Assembly (NCBI GenBank): GCA_026786155.1
Contig: JAJAYR010000039.1
Location: 1 to 7,401, forward strand
Reading direction: 5' to 3'
Length of the DNA stretch: 7,401 bases
DNA from: Pyrinomonadaceae bacterium
GTDB taxonomy: Bacteria; Acidobacteriota; Blastocatellia; Pyrinomonadales; Pyrinomonadaceae
The position numbers and the translations under genes are program-made. The notes below the pieces were generated by a model. The model worked only from the letters and a program-made list of their open reading frames with translations. It was not told where the DNA came from and ran no database searches. Position 1 is the stretch's first letter; every line of letters starts with the position of its first letter. This document shows, piece by piece, positions 1 to 5,426 of the stretch.

Positions 1-272
1 CTGATGACCCGCACATCGCGCCGCGAATTGCCGTTAATCGCCATCCGCAAATGTTCGGGCGTAAAGGTGCGATTCAAACGCACATTTGCCACCTGACCTT
101 CGGCGTGAACGCCCGCGTCCGTGCGCCCTGAACCGATGACTTTCACGGTGTCCGCGTCTTCCAAAAGGCTGATGGTTCGTTCGAGTTCGCCCTGCACCGT
201 GCGCTGTCCGTCCTGCACCTGCCAGCCGTGAAAATCCGTGCCGTCGTATTGTAGAAGTAACTTAAAATTCAT
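1..272 (-). CDS. truA: tRNA pseudouridine(38-40) synthase TruA, N-terminal part
   Basis: Partial gene: it starts with ATG at 272 and runs off the left edge after 90 codons. The family isomerises uridines 38-40 in the anticodon stem-loop of many tRNAs in the cytoplasm. The visible part starts MNFKLLLQYDGTDFHGWQ, the usual TruA opening, and contains GSGRTDAGVHAEGQ (residues 47-60). Asp52 sits in the RTDAGVHA motif and is the expected catalytic nucleophile. The start codon overlaps the stop codon of the upstream gene as ATGA (269-272), so the two are probably cotranscribed and translationally coupled. This part is clearly GC-richer (58% in 61-120, counted by hand) than the upstream gene. Identification is from sequence motifs and is firm. 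The C-terminal half cannot be judged. Confidence 0.95.
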   Translation of the reverse strand, partial: MNFKLLLQYDGTDFHGWQVQDGQRTVQGELERTISLLEDADTVKVIGSGRTDAGVHAEGQVANVRLNRTFTPEHLRMAINGNSRRDVRVI

Positions 273-850
273 TCGTTCGTGTTTTGTTCTTTGGCAAGAG
301 CGTTTCGATAATTTTCCTTCCAATAATTTAAGGTTTCTAAAATTTTATACTCTTCATAAATAACAAGTCCCTGTCCGAGTTCGTCAGGGATTTTTAAGTA
401 TTCGATTATTACATCGCATTGACGAGAAGTTAAAAGATTGATTCGATTTTCCTCGAATTCAACCAATTCAGGGTCTTCGTTCGGTAGAAAGTAAAGAGTT
501 GAAAATGATTCTCCGTTAATTCTTTGAATCAAGTATGCCGGAAGATAATACTGCCAAGCCAACGGTAGAAAGAAGGATTGACCGTGGTCGAGCCAGTCGT
601 AATATTTTTTATCAAGTGTTTCTTCCCAAGTTTTACCGACAAAATAATTATAAATCCCTTGACACTCTTCGCATTCGGCGCGATGTTTGGGAGTGCTGAC
701 AAGATTTCCGTCTCCCGAATATGGAACATTTAGAAAAGCCTCTTTGATATTTTCAATCAACGGCTTGGAACGATTTCTGTTAATGTTTTCCAGCCTTTGC
801 AGATAAATTTCTTTTAATTCCAGCCTTTCACCTTCCGTCATTTTTTCCAT
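269..850 (-). CDS. Hypothetical cytoplasmic protein, possibly DUF6714-like
   Basis: The 193-residue product is acidic and charged, with no signal peptide or membrane segment. Visible landmarks are an IKEAFLNVP stretch (35-43), a His/Cys cluster HRAECEEC (His56, Cys60, Cys63) that could bind a metal, FVGKTWEE (70-77), and a hydrophobic/aromatic block FFLPLAWQYYLPAYL (93-107). That block recalls the uncharacterised DUF6714 family (recollection only, no search run). Function is unknown. ATG 850 is the longest start; a second ATG at 841 (Met4) has GGA a few bases upstream and is equally plausible. The end overlaps the truA start as ATGA. Two counted lines give only 35-38% GC against 58% in truA, which suggests the gene was acquired or diversified separately. 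Upstream lies a palindromic repeat element. Confidence 0.8.
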   Translation of the reverse strand: MEKMTEGERLELKEIYLQRLENINRNRSKPLIENIKEAFLNVPYSGDGNLVSTPKHRAECEECQGIYNYFVGKTWEETLDKKYYDWLDHGQSFFLPLAWQYYLPAYLIQRINGESFSTLYFLPNEDPELVEFEENRINLLTSRQCDVIIEYLKIPDELGQGLVIYEEYKILETLNYWKENYRNALAKEQNTNE

Positions 851-898
851 AAAATTACTTGCAAATCATTTGATTACTTATCCTTGTGCGATTTTTGC

Positions 899-1123
899 CT
901 TCGTCGCCAAAGGCGAGAAACAATATAGCATAGGGTTAAACGAACGCTAGTGAGTGCAACCCTATGAATGCAACAAACGTCTTTCCGACGCTGAAAGCGT
1001 CGAACAACTCGTGGGCTGTTGCTCACTTTCAGCGAGCGACGGAATTGCCGAATCAACATAGGGTTGCATTCGCTATTGCTCATTTCACCCTATGCTATAT
1101 TGTCCGTCGCTGTTGGCGACAAG
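899..1123. repeat. Nested palindromic repeat element (MITE/REPIN-like)
   Basis: Imperfect inverted repeat of about 67 bp per arm (899-966 against 1057-1123) filling most of the gap 851-1154. A 16-bp block is perfectly inverted (921-936 against 1087-1102), as is an 11-bp block (956-966 against 1057-1067). CATAGGGT occurs four times in alternating orientation: 929-936, 959-966 inverted, 1057-1064, 1087-1094 inverted. Each arm therefore also folds on itself. Smaller hairpins are 904-916 (TCGCC/GGCGA), 987-1001 (GACGCT/AGCGTC) and 1106-1120 (GTCGC/GCGAC). No transposase is encoded. The structure fits a non-autonomous palindromic element or a pair of REP-like units. An open frame across it (874-1083) looks like translated repeat. 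The remaining parts of the gap (851-898 and 1124-1143) show nothing further. Confidence 0.75.
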
Positions 1124-1143
1124 AATAAAAACATTTCCGCTTA

Positions 1144-1166
1144 AGTAGAATCGTTCATTTTCTACT
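1144..1166 (-). terminator. Possible weak hairpin at the end of pyrE
   Basis: A perfect 7-bp stem, AGTAGAA (1144-1150) against TTCTACT (1160-1166), with a 9-nt loop overlaps the pyrE stop codon. The stem is AT-rich, and the only T-run on the minus strand (TTTTTA) lies about 10 bases further on. It is therefore not a classical intrinsic terminator and the role is uncertain. Confidence 0.25.
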
Positions 1167-1724
1167 GCCGGGTTTTACTGCAATTTCGCCGTTCGCGCAC
1201 AACGGACAATCTCCCGGCTGATAACTCGGAACATCCAAACTGACTAGAGAAATTCGCGGAACGCCGACATCAGCCGCGCCGTTTGAGCGGTCAATGATCG
1301 AAGCCGCGCCAACGATTTTTGCGCCGCGCGATTCCAATGCCGCGATACATTCGCGCGTCGAACCGCCGGTCGTAATGACATCTTCGACGACTAAAATTCG
1401 TTCGTTTTCTTTGACTGAAAAACCGCGCCGCAACGTCATCACGCCGTTTTCGCGTTCCGTCCAGATGAAGCGGACGTTTGACGCTTTGGCGACTTCGTAG
1501 CCGATGACCAAACCGCCAATCGCGGGCGATGCGACGGTTTCGATTTTCGCTTCAATAAATTGTTCGGCAATCGCTCTGCCGAATTTCGCCGCGTCCATCG
1601 GATACTGCAAAGCCAACGCGCATTGCAGATATTGCGGGCTATGCAAACCGCTCGACAAGATAAAATGTCCTTCCAAAAGCGCGTCGGTCTGGCGAAAATG
1701 TTCGAGAATTTGATTTGAATTCAT
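1155..1724 (-). CDS. pyrE: Orotate phosphoribosyltransferase PyrE
   Basis: Transfers phosphoribose from PRPP to orotate to give orotidine 5'-phosphate, the fifth step of de novo pyrimidine synthesis, in the cytoplasm. From the preferred start (ATG 1724, MNSNQILEHF) the protein has 189 residues, normal for the family. It shows LLEGHFILSSGLHS near the start, the segment TERENGVMTLRRGF, the PRPP-binding loop VVEDVITTGGST (residues 112-123 from this start), and the C-terminal CPLC...KPGSRK tail seen in one PyrE subgroup. The frame stays open upstream to ATG 1799. Those 25 extra codons are eight 9-bp tandem repeats encoding Asp-Phe-Pro-like triplets and are probably not ancestral. No Shine-Dalgarno precedes 1724, whereas GGAAAGGAA lies just before 1799, so the longer start cannot be excluded. 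The upstream neighbour is the NTF2-like gene on the same strand. Confidence 0.95.
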   Translation of the reverse strand: MNSNQILEHFRQTDALLEGHFILSSGLHSPQYLQCALALQYPMDAAKFGRAIAEQFIEAKIETVASPAIGGLVIGYEVAKASNVRFIWTERENGVMTLRRGFSVKENERILVVEDVITTGGSTRECIAALESRGAKIVGAASIIDRSNGAADVGVPRISLVSLDVPSYQPGDCPLCANGEIAVKPGSRK

Positions 1725-1834
1725 AAAGTCCGGGAAGTCTGGGAAGTCTGGAAAGTCTGGAAAGTCGGGGAAGTCTCGGAAGTCTAGGAAGTTTTGCATT
1801 TCCTTTCCAGACTTCCGATTCTTTCCAGACTTCT
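1725..1834. repeat. 9-bp tandem repeat with inverted copies, pyrE leader
   Basis: Eight consecutive 9-bp units of consensus GAAGTCTGG run from 1725 to 1796. The last units are degenerate. Two inverted copies, CCAGACTTCC at 1807-1816 and CCAGACTTCT at 1825-1834, sit 18 bp (two units) apart on the other side, so the tract can fold into a hairpin. The tandem block is a multiple of three and in frame with pyrE. It would encode Asp-Phe-Pro, Asp-Phe-Leu and Asp-Phe-Arg triplets if translation began at ATG 1799. Confidence 0.85.
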
Positions 1835-1849
1835 AGTCTTTCTTAACTC

Positions 1850-2188
1850 TCATCCGAGAATCGGTCTGGGGTCGAAATAGCCGATGGCTTCGGCGATTTT
1901 TCCGTCTTTGATGCGGAATTTTTCCAAAATCGGAATTATGCCGAAAACCGTATCAACTTCCCAATGTGTAGCGACGTAATCGTCTTCGCAAATATGTTGA
2001 ATCGTTTTGACATCGTTTATCGCCGCCAGAAATCCTTCTAAAAACGCTTTGAAATTTTCCGCGCCGCTGCCTTTTCCGGCGACCGAATCTTCAAATTCCA
2101 AATCGTCGGCAAACGGTGCGAGCGACAAATCTTTGACGCGCAAAGCGTTCAGATACGCTTCGACAACTTTTATATTTTCTTCTTTCAT
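1850..2188 (-). CDS. SnoaL-like / NTF2-fold protein
   Basis: A 112-residue single-domain protein with the NTF2/SnoaL-like pattern. It opens with a helix (KEENIKVVEAYLNALRVKD), followed by LAPFADDLEFEDSVAGKGSG, a second helix (ENFKAFLEGFLAAI), and strands including YVATHWEVDTVFG, LEKFRIKDGKIAEAIGYFD and a terminal PRPILG. Members of this fold are cytoplasmic and include polyketide cyclases, ketosteroid-isomerase-like enzymes and many uncharacterised proteins. The substrate cannot be read from sequence. The ATG at 2188 is preceded by AAGG only 3 nt away (2192-2195) and by AGAGGA 12 nt away. It lies upstream of pyrE with a repeat-filled gap and may be cotranscribed with it. It is divergent from the exonuclease gene across 72 bp. 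Confidence 0.85.
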   Translation of the reverse strand: MKEENIKVVEAYLNALRVKDLSLAPFADDLEFEDSVAGKGSGAENFKAFLEGFLAAINDVKTIQHICEDDYVATHWEVDTVFGIIPILEKFRIKDGKIAEAIGYFDPRPILG

Positions 2189-2221
2189 AAGCCTTAAAAA
2201 TCCTCTTTAACGCCGCTTCAA

Positions 2222-2250
2222 TTGGCGATTTGGAATTTTATCGTTAGAAT
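2222..2250 (+). promoter_or_regulatory. Sigma-70-type promoter for the exonuclease gene
   Basis: TTGGCG (2222-2227) and TAGAAT (2245-2250) match the -35 and -10 consensus at 4/6 and 5/6 with an optimal 17-bp spacer. Transcription would start near 2257, only a few bases before ATG 2261, giving a nearly leaderless mRNA. This argues against the in-frame TTG at 2222 as start. The inference rests on consensus match only. Confidence 0.5.
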
Positions 2251-2260
2251 AAGTTCTGAG

Positions 2261-3061
2261 ATGCCGCCTTATCCTAACTTAATTTCCGATTCTCTACTAA
2301 TTAGCGAAACGATTCAACTTCTGCAATCCGTCGGCGGTCGCGCGTCCGCTGTTAAGGTCGTTGATTTCGTGATGAAAATCAATAAGCCCGCGCCGGATTT
2401 AGCCAAGTTGCTCGTTTCTGATTTAGTTGCAGCCGACCCGCGATTACAGTTAAATGAAGATATTTTGGAACTTATCGAATCGGGCTGTGAACTTCGCAAA
2501 TTCGACGACACGGAATTCGTCGTTTTCGATTTGGAAACGACGGGCGCGAAATCGCCGCCGTGCCGCGTGACGGAAATCGGCGCGTATCGCGTCAAAAATG
2601 GCAAAGTCGCCGAAGAATTTCAAACTCTGGTCAACCCGGAAACGCCGATTCCGCCGTTTATTACGCAGTTGACCGGAATTTCCGACCGGATGGTCAAAAC
2701 CGCGCCGAAGTTCTGCGAAATCGCCGCCGACTTTTTAGATTTTATCGGCGATTCGGTTCTCGTGGCGCACAACGCGCATTTCGATATGCGTTTTTTGAAT
2801 CACGAAATCGGCAGAGTTTATGAAAATTATCGCGTCGGAAACCCGTCGCTCTGCACGGTTAAATTGTCGCGCCGCTTAAATCCAAACGTCGAAAATCACC
2901 GGCTCAACACGCTGGCAAACTATTATTCGGTCGCGCTCATCAATCATCATCGCGCTTCGGACGATGCCCGCGCCACCGCGCATATTTTCGTTAATTTATT
3001 GGCGGAACTGCAAAATTTGGGCGTGAAGGATTTGGCGACGGCGAAGAAATTGAAATACTAA
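2261..3061 (+). CDS. DEDDh 3'-5' exonuclease (DnaQ/Pol III epsilon-like) with N-terminal domain
   Basis: A 266-residue cytoplasmic protein. The C-terminal two thirds form a DnaQ-like exonuclease. ExoI is FVVFDLETTG (Asp90, Glu92), ExoII is LVAHNAHFDMRFL (Asp175), and ExoIII is HHRASDDARAT (His230, Asp235). All five DEDDh residues are present, so metal-dependent 3'-5' nuclease activity on DNA or RNA is expected. Residues 1-80 (ISETIQLLQSVGGRA, then VVDFVMKI and LVSDLVAADPRLQLNED) look like a small helical, possibly winged-helix, domain; that is an inference. No UvrC/GIY-YIG or polymerase domain is fused, so it could be a proofreading subunit or a repair exonuclease. ATG 2261 is chosen over TTG 2222 because a good promoter covers the intervening bases and the extra residues are poorly conserved in style. 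queF follows after 62 bp on the same strand. Confidence 0.9.
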   Translation: MPPYPNLISDSLLISETIQLLQSVGGRASAVKVVDFVMKINKPAPDLAKLLVSDLVAADPRLQLNEDILELIESGCELRKFDDTEFVVFDLETTGAKSPPCRVTEIGAYRVKNGKVAEEFQTLVNPETPIPPFITQLTGISDRMVKTAPKFCEIAADFLDFIGDSVLVAHNAHFDMRFLNHEIGRVYENYRVGNPSLCTVKLSRRLNPNVENHRLNTLANYYSVALINHHRASDDARATAHIFVNLLAELQNLGVKDLATAKKLKY

Positions 3062-3070
3062 AAACTCGAC

Positions 3071-3112
3071 TCAAAATTCTAAATCTTAAATTTTGAACCT
3101 TAAATTTTATTT
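3071..3112. repeat. Degenerate AT-rich heptad repeat and hairpin before queF
   Basis: TCAAAATT (3071-3078) is perfectly inverted as AATTTTGA (3089-3096) across a 10-nt loop. From 3085 the sequence can be read in 7-bp steps: CTTAAAT, TTTGAAC, CTTAAAT, TTTATTT. It resembles the other gap repeats in unit length and inversion but is AT-rich and more decayed. It has no GC-rich stem, so it is unlikely to be a strong terminator. Confidence 0.5.
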
Positions 3113-3123
3113 GAAAAATTGTT

Positions 3124-3543
3124 ATGTCAGATACTGTGAATTTACAACCGACCAATCAGCAAAACTTAGACATCCGCTCGACTCTGTGCGATGAGATGAA
3201 TCTTTATCCGCTCGACACTTTTAAATACGAATTCGTCGGGCGCGAAATTTGGATTGACTTTGAAATCCCTGAATTTACGGCGATTTGCCCGTTTTCGGAT
3301 TTTCCCGATTTTGCCACGTTAAAATTGAAATACGTTCCGAACGAACGCTGCATCGAGTTGAAAAGTTTGAAAATGTATATCAATTCGTTTCGTGAAGTGA
3401 AAATTTTTCACGAGCATTTAATCAACGTCATCATCGAAGATTTCACAAAGGCGTGCGACCCGCTGCGAATCGAACTCGAAGGCGATTTTAACGTGCGCGG
3501 AAACATCAAAACTGTCGTTCGAGCAAGCTATTCTAAGGGATAA
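3124..3543 (+). CDS. queF: NADPH-dependent 7-cyano-7-deazaguanine reductase QueF (unimodular)
   Basis: Reduces the nitrile of preQ0 to the aminomethyl group of preQ1 with two NADPH, a late step of queuosine synthesis for tRNA wobble position 34, in the cytoplasm. The 139-residue length fits the single-domain Bacillus-type enzyme rather than the longer two-domain E. coli type. FTAICPFSDFPDFATL holds the nucleophile Cys55 and proton donor Asp62. The NADPH/substrate motif ELKSLK spans 78-83. FHEH includes His96 and Glu97. These positions agree with what I recall for B. subtilis QueF. ATG 3124 has no clear Shine-Dalgarno. It follows the exonuclease gene by 62 bp, perhaps as its second cistron, and converges on carD. 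No other que genes and no preQ1 riboswitch are visible here. Confidence 0.96.
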   Translation: MSDTVNLQPTNQQNLDIRSTLCDEMNLYPLDTFKYEFVGREIWIDFEIPEFTAICPFSDFPDFATLKLKYVPNERCIELKSLKMYINSFREVKIFHEHLINVIIEDFTKACDPLRIELEGDFNVRGNIKTVVRASYSKG

Positions 3544-3603
3544 GGGATGAAGCAAAGAGGATTGAAAAACTTATTCATCCCTTATCCCTCATCCCTCATC
3601 CCT
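3535..3603. repeat. Heptad repeat forming a 16-bp hairpin between queF and carD
   Basis: AGGGATAAGGGATGAA (3536-3551) is perfectly inverted at 3574-3589, with a 22-nt loop. The left side holds two 7-bp units (AGGGATA, AGGGATG). The right side holds four (CATCCCT, TATCCCT, CATCCCT, CATCCCT; 3576-3603). The left arm contains the queF stop codon (TAA, 3541-3543), and the right arm ends 2 bp before the carD stop. Placed between convergent genes, the hairpin could end or stabilise transcripts from both sides, but it lacks a T-tract. Confidence 0.8.
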
Positions 3604-3605
3604 TC

Positions 3606-4139
3606 CTAATGCACCGTCGCCACTCGCGGCTGAATGACCAGATGTTTGTGGCAGGCGTTGGCGATTAGTTGATTTATTTTGCCTTCGATGCGGTCTTCTT
3701 TGGCTAAACCGGCGTTGATGATTTCTGAAACGACCAGAAATCGGGCTTTTTCCAAAAAGGTTTGTTCGCGGAACGAAAGTTTTTTCTCGTAACTTAAAAA
3801 CGTCAGTTTTTTGAGAACGTCTGCCGCTTCAAAAACATCGCCCGATTGTAATTTCCAGTGAAACTCGCGCGAACGAATTTTCCAATCGCTCGAAATCGTT
3901 TCAAAGTCATCAGCCAATTTATCTTTTAACAGCCGGTATTGCCGTGAAGTAATCACGGGTCTGATGCCGACCGTCGCGGCGTTCGCCATCGGCACGAAAA
4001 TAATCGAATCGTCGCGCAGAACCCGCAGCGCGTAGAATTTCATCGGTATTTCGCCGATTGTTTTGCGTTCGATGTGTTCGACCAAACAAACACCCTGATT
4101 CGGGTAAGCGACTTTTTGACCAACAATCAGTTCCATCAC
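3606..4139 (-). CDS. carD: CarD/CdnL-family RNA polymerase-binding transcription regulator
   Basis: A 177-residue protein. CarD/CdnL proteins bind the RNA polymerase beta subunit and stabilise open complexes, notably at rRNA promoters. Residues 3-62 match the RNAP-interacting Tudor-like domain: VGQKVAYPNQGVCLVEHIE, MKFYALRVL, IIFVPMANAATVGIRPVI. Residues 70-165 match the helical DNA-binding part: SSDWKIRSREFHWKL with Trp86 as the likely minor-groove wedge, SGDVFEAADVLKKL, and LSFREQTFLEKARFLVVSEI. The tail after about 165 is unremarkable. Two adjacent starts exist, GTG 4139 and ATG 4136. AAGGAG (4147-4152) lies 7 and 10 nt upstream respectively, the only strong Shine-Dalgarno I found in the window. 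The gene lies downstream of phoR on the same strand but has its own candidate promoter. Confidence 0.93.
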   Translation of the reverse strand: MMELIVGQKVAYPNQGVCLVEHIERKTIGEIPMKFYALRVLRDDSIIFVPMANAATVGIRPVITSRQYRLLKDKLADDFETISSDWKIRSREFHWKLQSGDVFEAADVLKKLTFLSYEKKLSFREQTFLEKARFLVVSEIINAGLAKEDRIEGKINQLIANACHKHLVIQPRVATVH

Positions 4140-4146
4140 AAATTTT

Positions 4147-4152
4147 CTCCTT
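4147..4152 (-). promoter_or_regulatory. Shine-Dalgarno of carD
   Basis: AAGGAG on the minus strand, 7 nt before GTG 4139 and 10 nt before ATG 4136. It stands out because most other genes here lack a recognisable site, which hints at high translation of carD. Confidence 0.7.
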
Positions 4153-4221
4153 CAAACAGAAAGATGAGAACGAATCGGCTTTTCACGGATTCGCGTTTGA
4201 ACCAATGTTTTGATGCGCTTT

Positions 4222-4230
4222 ATTCTACCA
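4222..4230 (-). promoter_or_regulatory. Extended -10 promoter of carD
   Basis: The minus strand reads TGGTAGAAT, an extended -10 (TGn plus TAGAAT, 5/6 to TATAAT). The base composition upstream gives no good -35, as is usual for extended -10 promoters. The predicted start near 4215 leaves a leader of about 75 nt with a 6-bp hairpin (CGAATC 4171-4176 against GATTCG 4188-4193). The same TAGAAT hexamer is used in the exonuclease promoter. Confidence 0.45.
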
Positions 4231-4255
4231 CAAATAAGCGCGGGTCGGAGAAGAT

Positions 4256-5335
4256 TTATGATTTCGGACTGATTTGCGGCAGTTCGACGGAAAAAGTCGA
4301 GCCTTTACCGGGCGTTGAACTGACGGACACTTCGCCGCCGTGCAGTCTGGCGAGATGTTTGACGATTGCCAAACCCAAACCCGTGCCGCCGATTTCGCGT
4401 GAACGGGCGCGGTCGGTGCGGTAGAATCGCTCGAAAATCCGCTGCAAATGGTCGGCGGAAATTCCCTCGCCCGTGTCGGCGACGGAAATAAAATCTTTGT
4501 CGTTTTTCCGCGTCAAACCGACGACGACGCTGCCCTTTTCGGCGTTAAATTTGACGGCGTTATCAATTAAATTCGTCAGCATTTGTTCGAGCCGAACCGC
4601 GTCGGCGAAAACAAAGGCACCTTCGGCGACTTCATTGACCAGTTTAATTTTGCGTTCTTTGGCTTTGCCGGAAAGATTCGTGAAAATTTCGTCAACCGAA
4701 TTGTGCAGATTGACGTTTTTCGCATCGAGCGCGATTTTGCCCGATTCGATAATCGAAAGTTCGAGAATATCGTCAATTAAACGGTGCATTCGCTGCGCGT
4801 TTTTCCGAATCACGCCGAGAAAACGCTGGTTGTTTTCCTCGTCTTTGATCGCGCCGTCTTCCAAAGTTTCGACAAAGGCGAGAATCGAAGTCAGCGGCGT
4901 GCGAAGTTCGTGCGAGATGTTCGATAAAAATTCCTGCCGCACTTTTTCCAATCGTTCGATTTGCGTAACGTCGTAAAAAATGCCGACGGCGTTTTTCGAT
5001 TTATCAATTTCAATCGGCGCGATGTGAACGTCGTATTTGAGTTTTTCGAGCAGAATTTCGAGTTCGATGTCAGAAATTTTGCCGTCTTCGAGAGCCTGGC
5101 GAAAGGCTTCGTGCAAATGTAAATCACGGATGACTTCGCTCAACCGCTTGCCTTCCAACTCGCCGTTTTTGCGAGCAAAGGCGTTATAAGCCGCTTTGTT
5201 GCAGGCGACGATGCGCGTATCTCTGCCGACGACAATCGCGCTTTCGCGTATCGTTTCGAGAATCTCGTTCAGAACCGGACGTGAAGTTTTTTCGGAAGTT
5301 TTGTTGTTGGAAAACCAATCGGATAGAAGACTCAT
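4256..5335 (-). CDS. phoR: PhoR-type PAS sensor histidine kinase without membrane segments
   Basis: A 359-residue kinase expected to phosphorylate the neighbouring PhoB-type regulator when phosphate is scarce. Domain order is a PAS domain (about 20-125: ILETIRESAIVVGRDTRIVACN to VGIFYDVTQIERLE), HisKA with FLSNISHELRTPLTSI (His142 phosphorylated), and HATPase with N box NLIDNAVKFN (255-264), G1 DTGEGI (287-292), F box FERFYR (301-306) and G2 GGTGLGLAI (316-324). All catalytic motifs are intact. The H-box and F-box style is that of PhoR. No hydrophobic stretch precedes the PAS domain, so the enzyme looks cytoplasmic, unlike membrane-anchored PhoR of E. coli or B. subtilis. ATG 5335 is used. 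Its leader consists of heptad repeats and has no real Shine-Dalgarno. The gene is third in phoU-phoB-phoR, 90 bp after the regulator gene. The symbol is inferred from this context. Confidence 0.88.
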   Translation of the reverse strand: MSLLSDWFSNNKTSEKTSRPVLNEILETIRESAIVVGRDTRIVACNKAAYNAFARKNGELEGKRLSEVIRDLHLHEAFRQALEDGKISDIELEILLEKLKYDVHIAPIEIDKSKNAVGIFYDVTQIERLEKVRQEFLSNISHELRTPLTSILAFVETLEDGAIKDEENNQRFLGVIRKNAQRMHRLIDDILELSIIESGKIALDAKNVNLHNSVDEIFTNLSGKAKERKIKLVNEVAEGAFVFADAVRLEQMLTNLIDNAVKFNAEKGSVVVGLTRKNDKDFISVADTGEGISADHLQRIFERFYRTDRARSREIGGTGLGLAIVKHLARLHGGEVSVSSTPGKGSTFSVELPQISPKS

Positions 5336-5337
5336 TC

Positions 5338-5426
5338 TTTCAGGTTCAAGGTTTCAGGTTCAAGGTTTCAGGTTCAAGGTTCAAGGTTCAAAGTCATTCA
5401 ATCTTAAACCTGAAACCTGAAACCTT
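5338..5426. repeat. Heptad tandem/inverted repeat between phoB and phoR
   Basis: Three perfect 14-bp units TTTCAGGTTCAAGG run from 5338 to 5379, followed by TTCAAGG (5380-5386) and TTCAAAG (5387-5393). On the other side AAACCTG, AAACCTG, AAACCTT (5406-5426) are inverted copies. AAGGTTTCAGGTT (5348-5360, and again 5362-5374) pairs perfectly with 5414-5426, so alternative hairpins are possible. The right arm touches the phoB stop codon (5426-5428), and the left end stops 3 bp before the phoR start. Confidence 0.88.

Noticed and set aside
874..1083. 69-codon open frame on the minus strand
   Set aside because: It lies within the palindromic repeat and its translation is Arg/Cys-rich with no family resemblance, so it is best seen as translated repeat.
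851..1154. tRNA or other structured RNA gene in the gap
   Set aside because: There is no cloverleaf, T-loop or CCA-like signature. The folding potential is explained by the palindromic element.
2222..2260. Upstream TTG start adding 13 residues to the exonuclease
   Set aside because: The region reads as a promoter (-35 at 2222-2227, -10 at 2245-2250), and the ATG at 2261 is directly downstream of it.
3062..3123. preQ1 riboswitch in front of queF
   Set aside because: The 62-bp gap is AT-rich heptad repeat and lacks the GC stem and C-rich/A-rich tail of preQ1 aptamers.
4473..4976. 167-codon open frame on the plus strand
   Set aside because: It is antisense to the histidine kinase with Ser/Thr-rich nonsense composition and no start signal.
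5338..5426. Tandem repeats considered as a CRISPR array
   Set aside because: Units are 7-14 bp and directly abutting, with no unique spacers of 30 bp or so and no cas genes.
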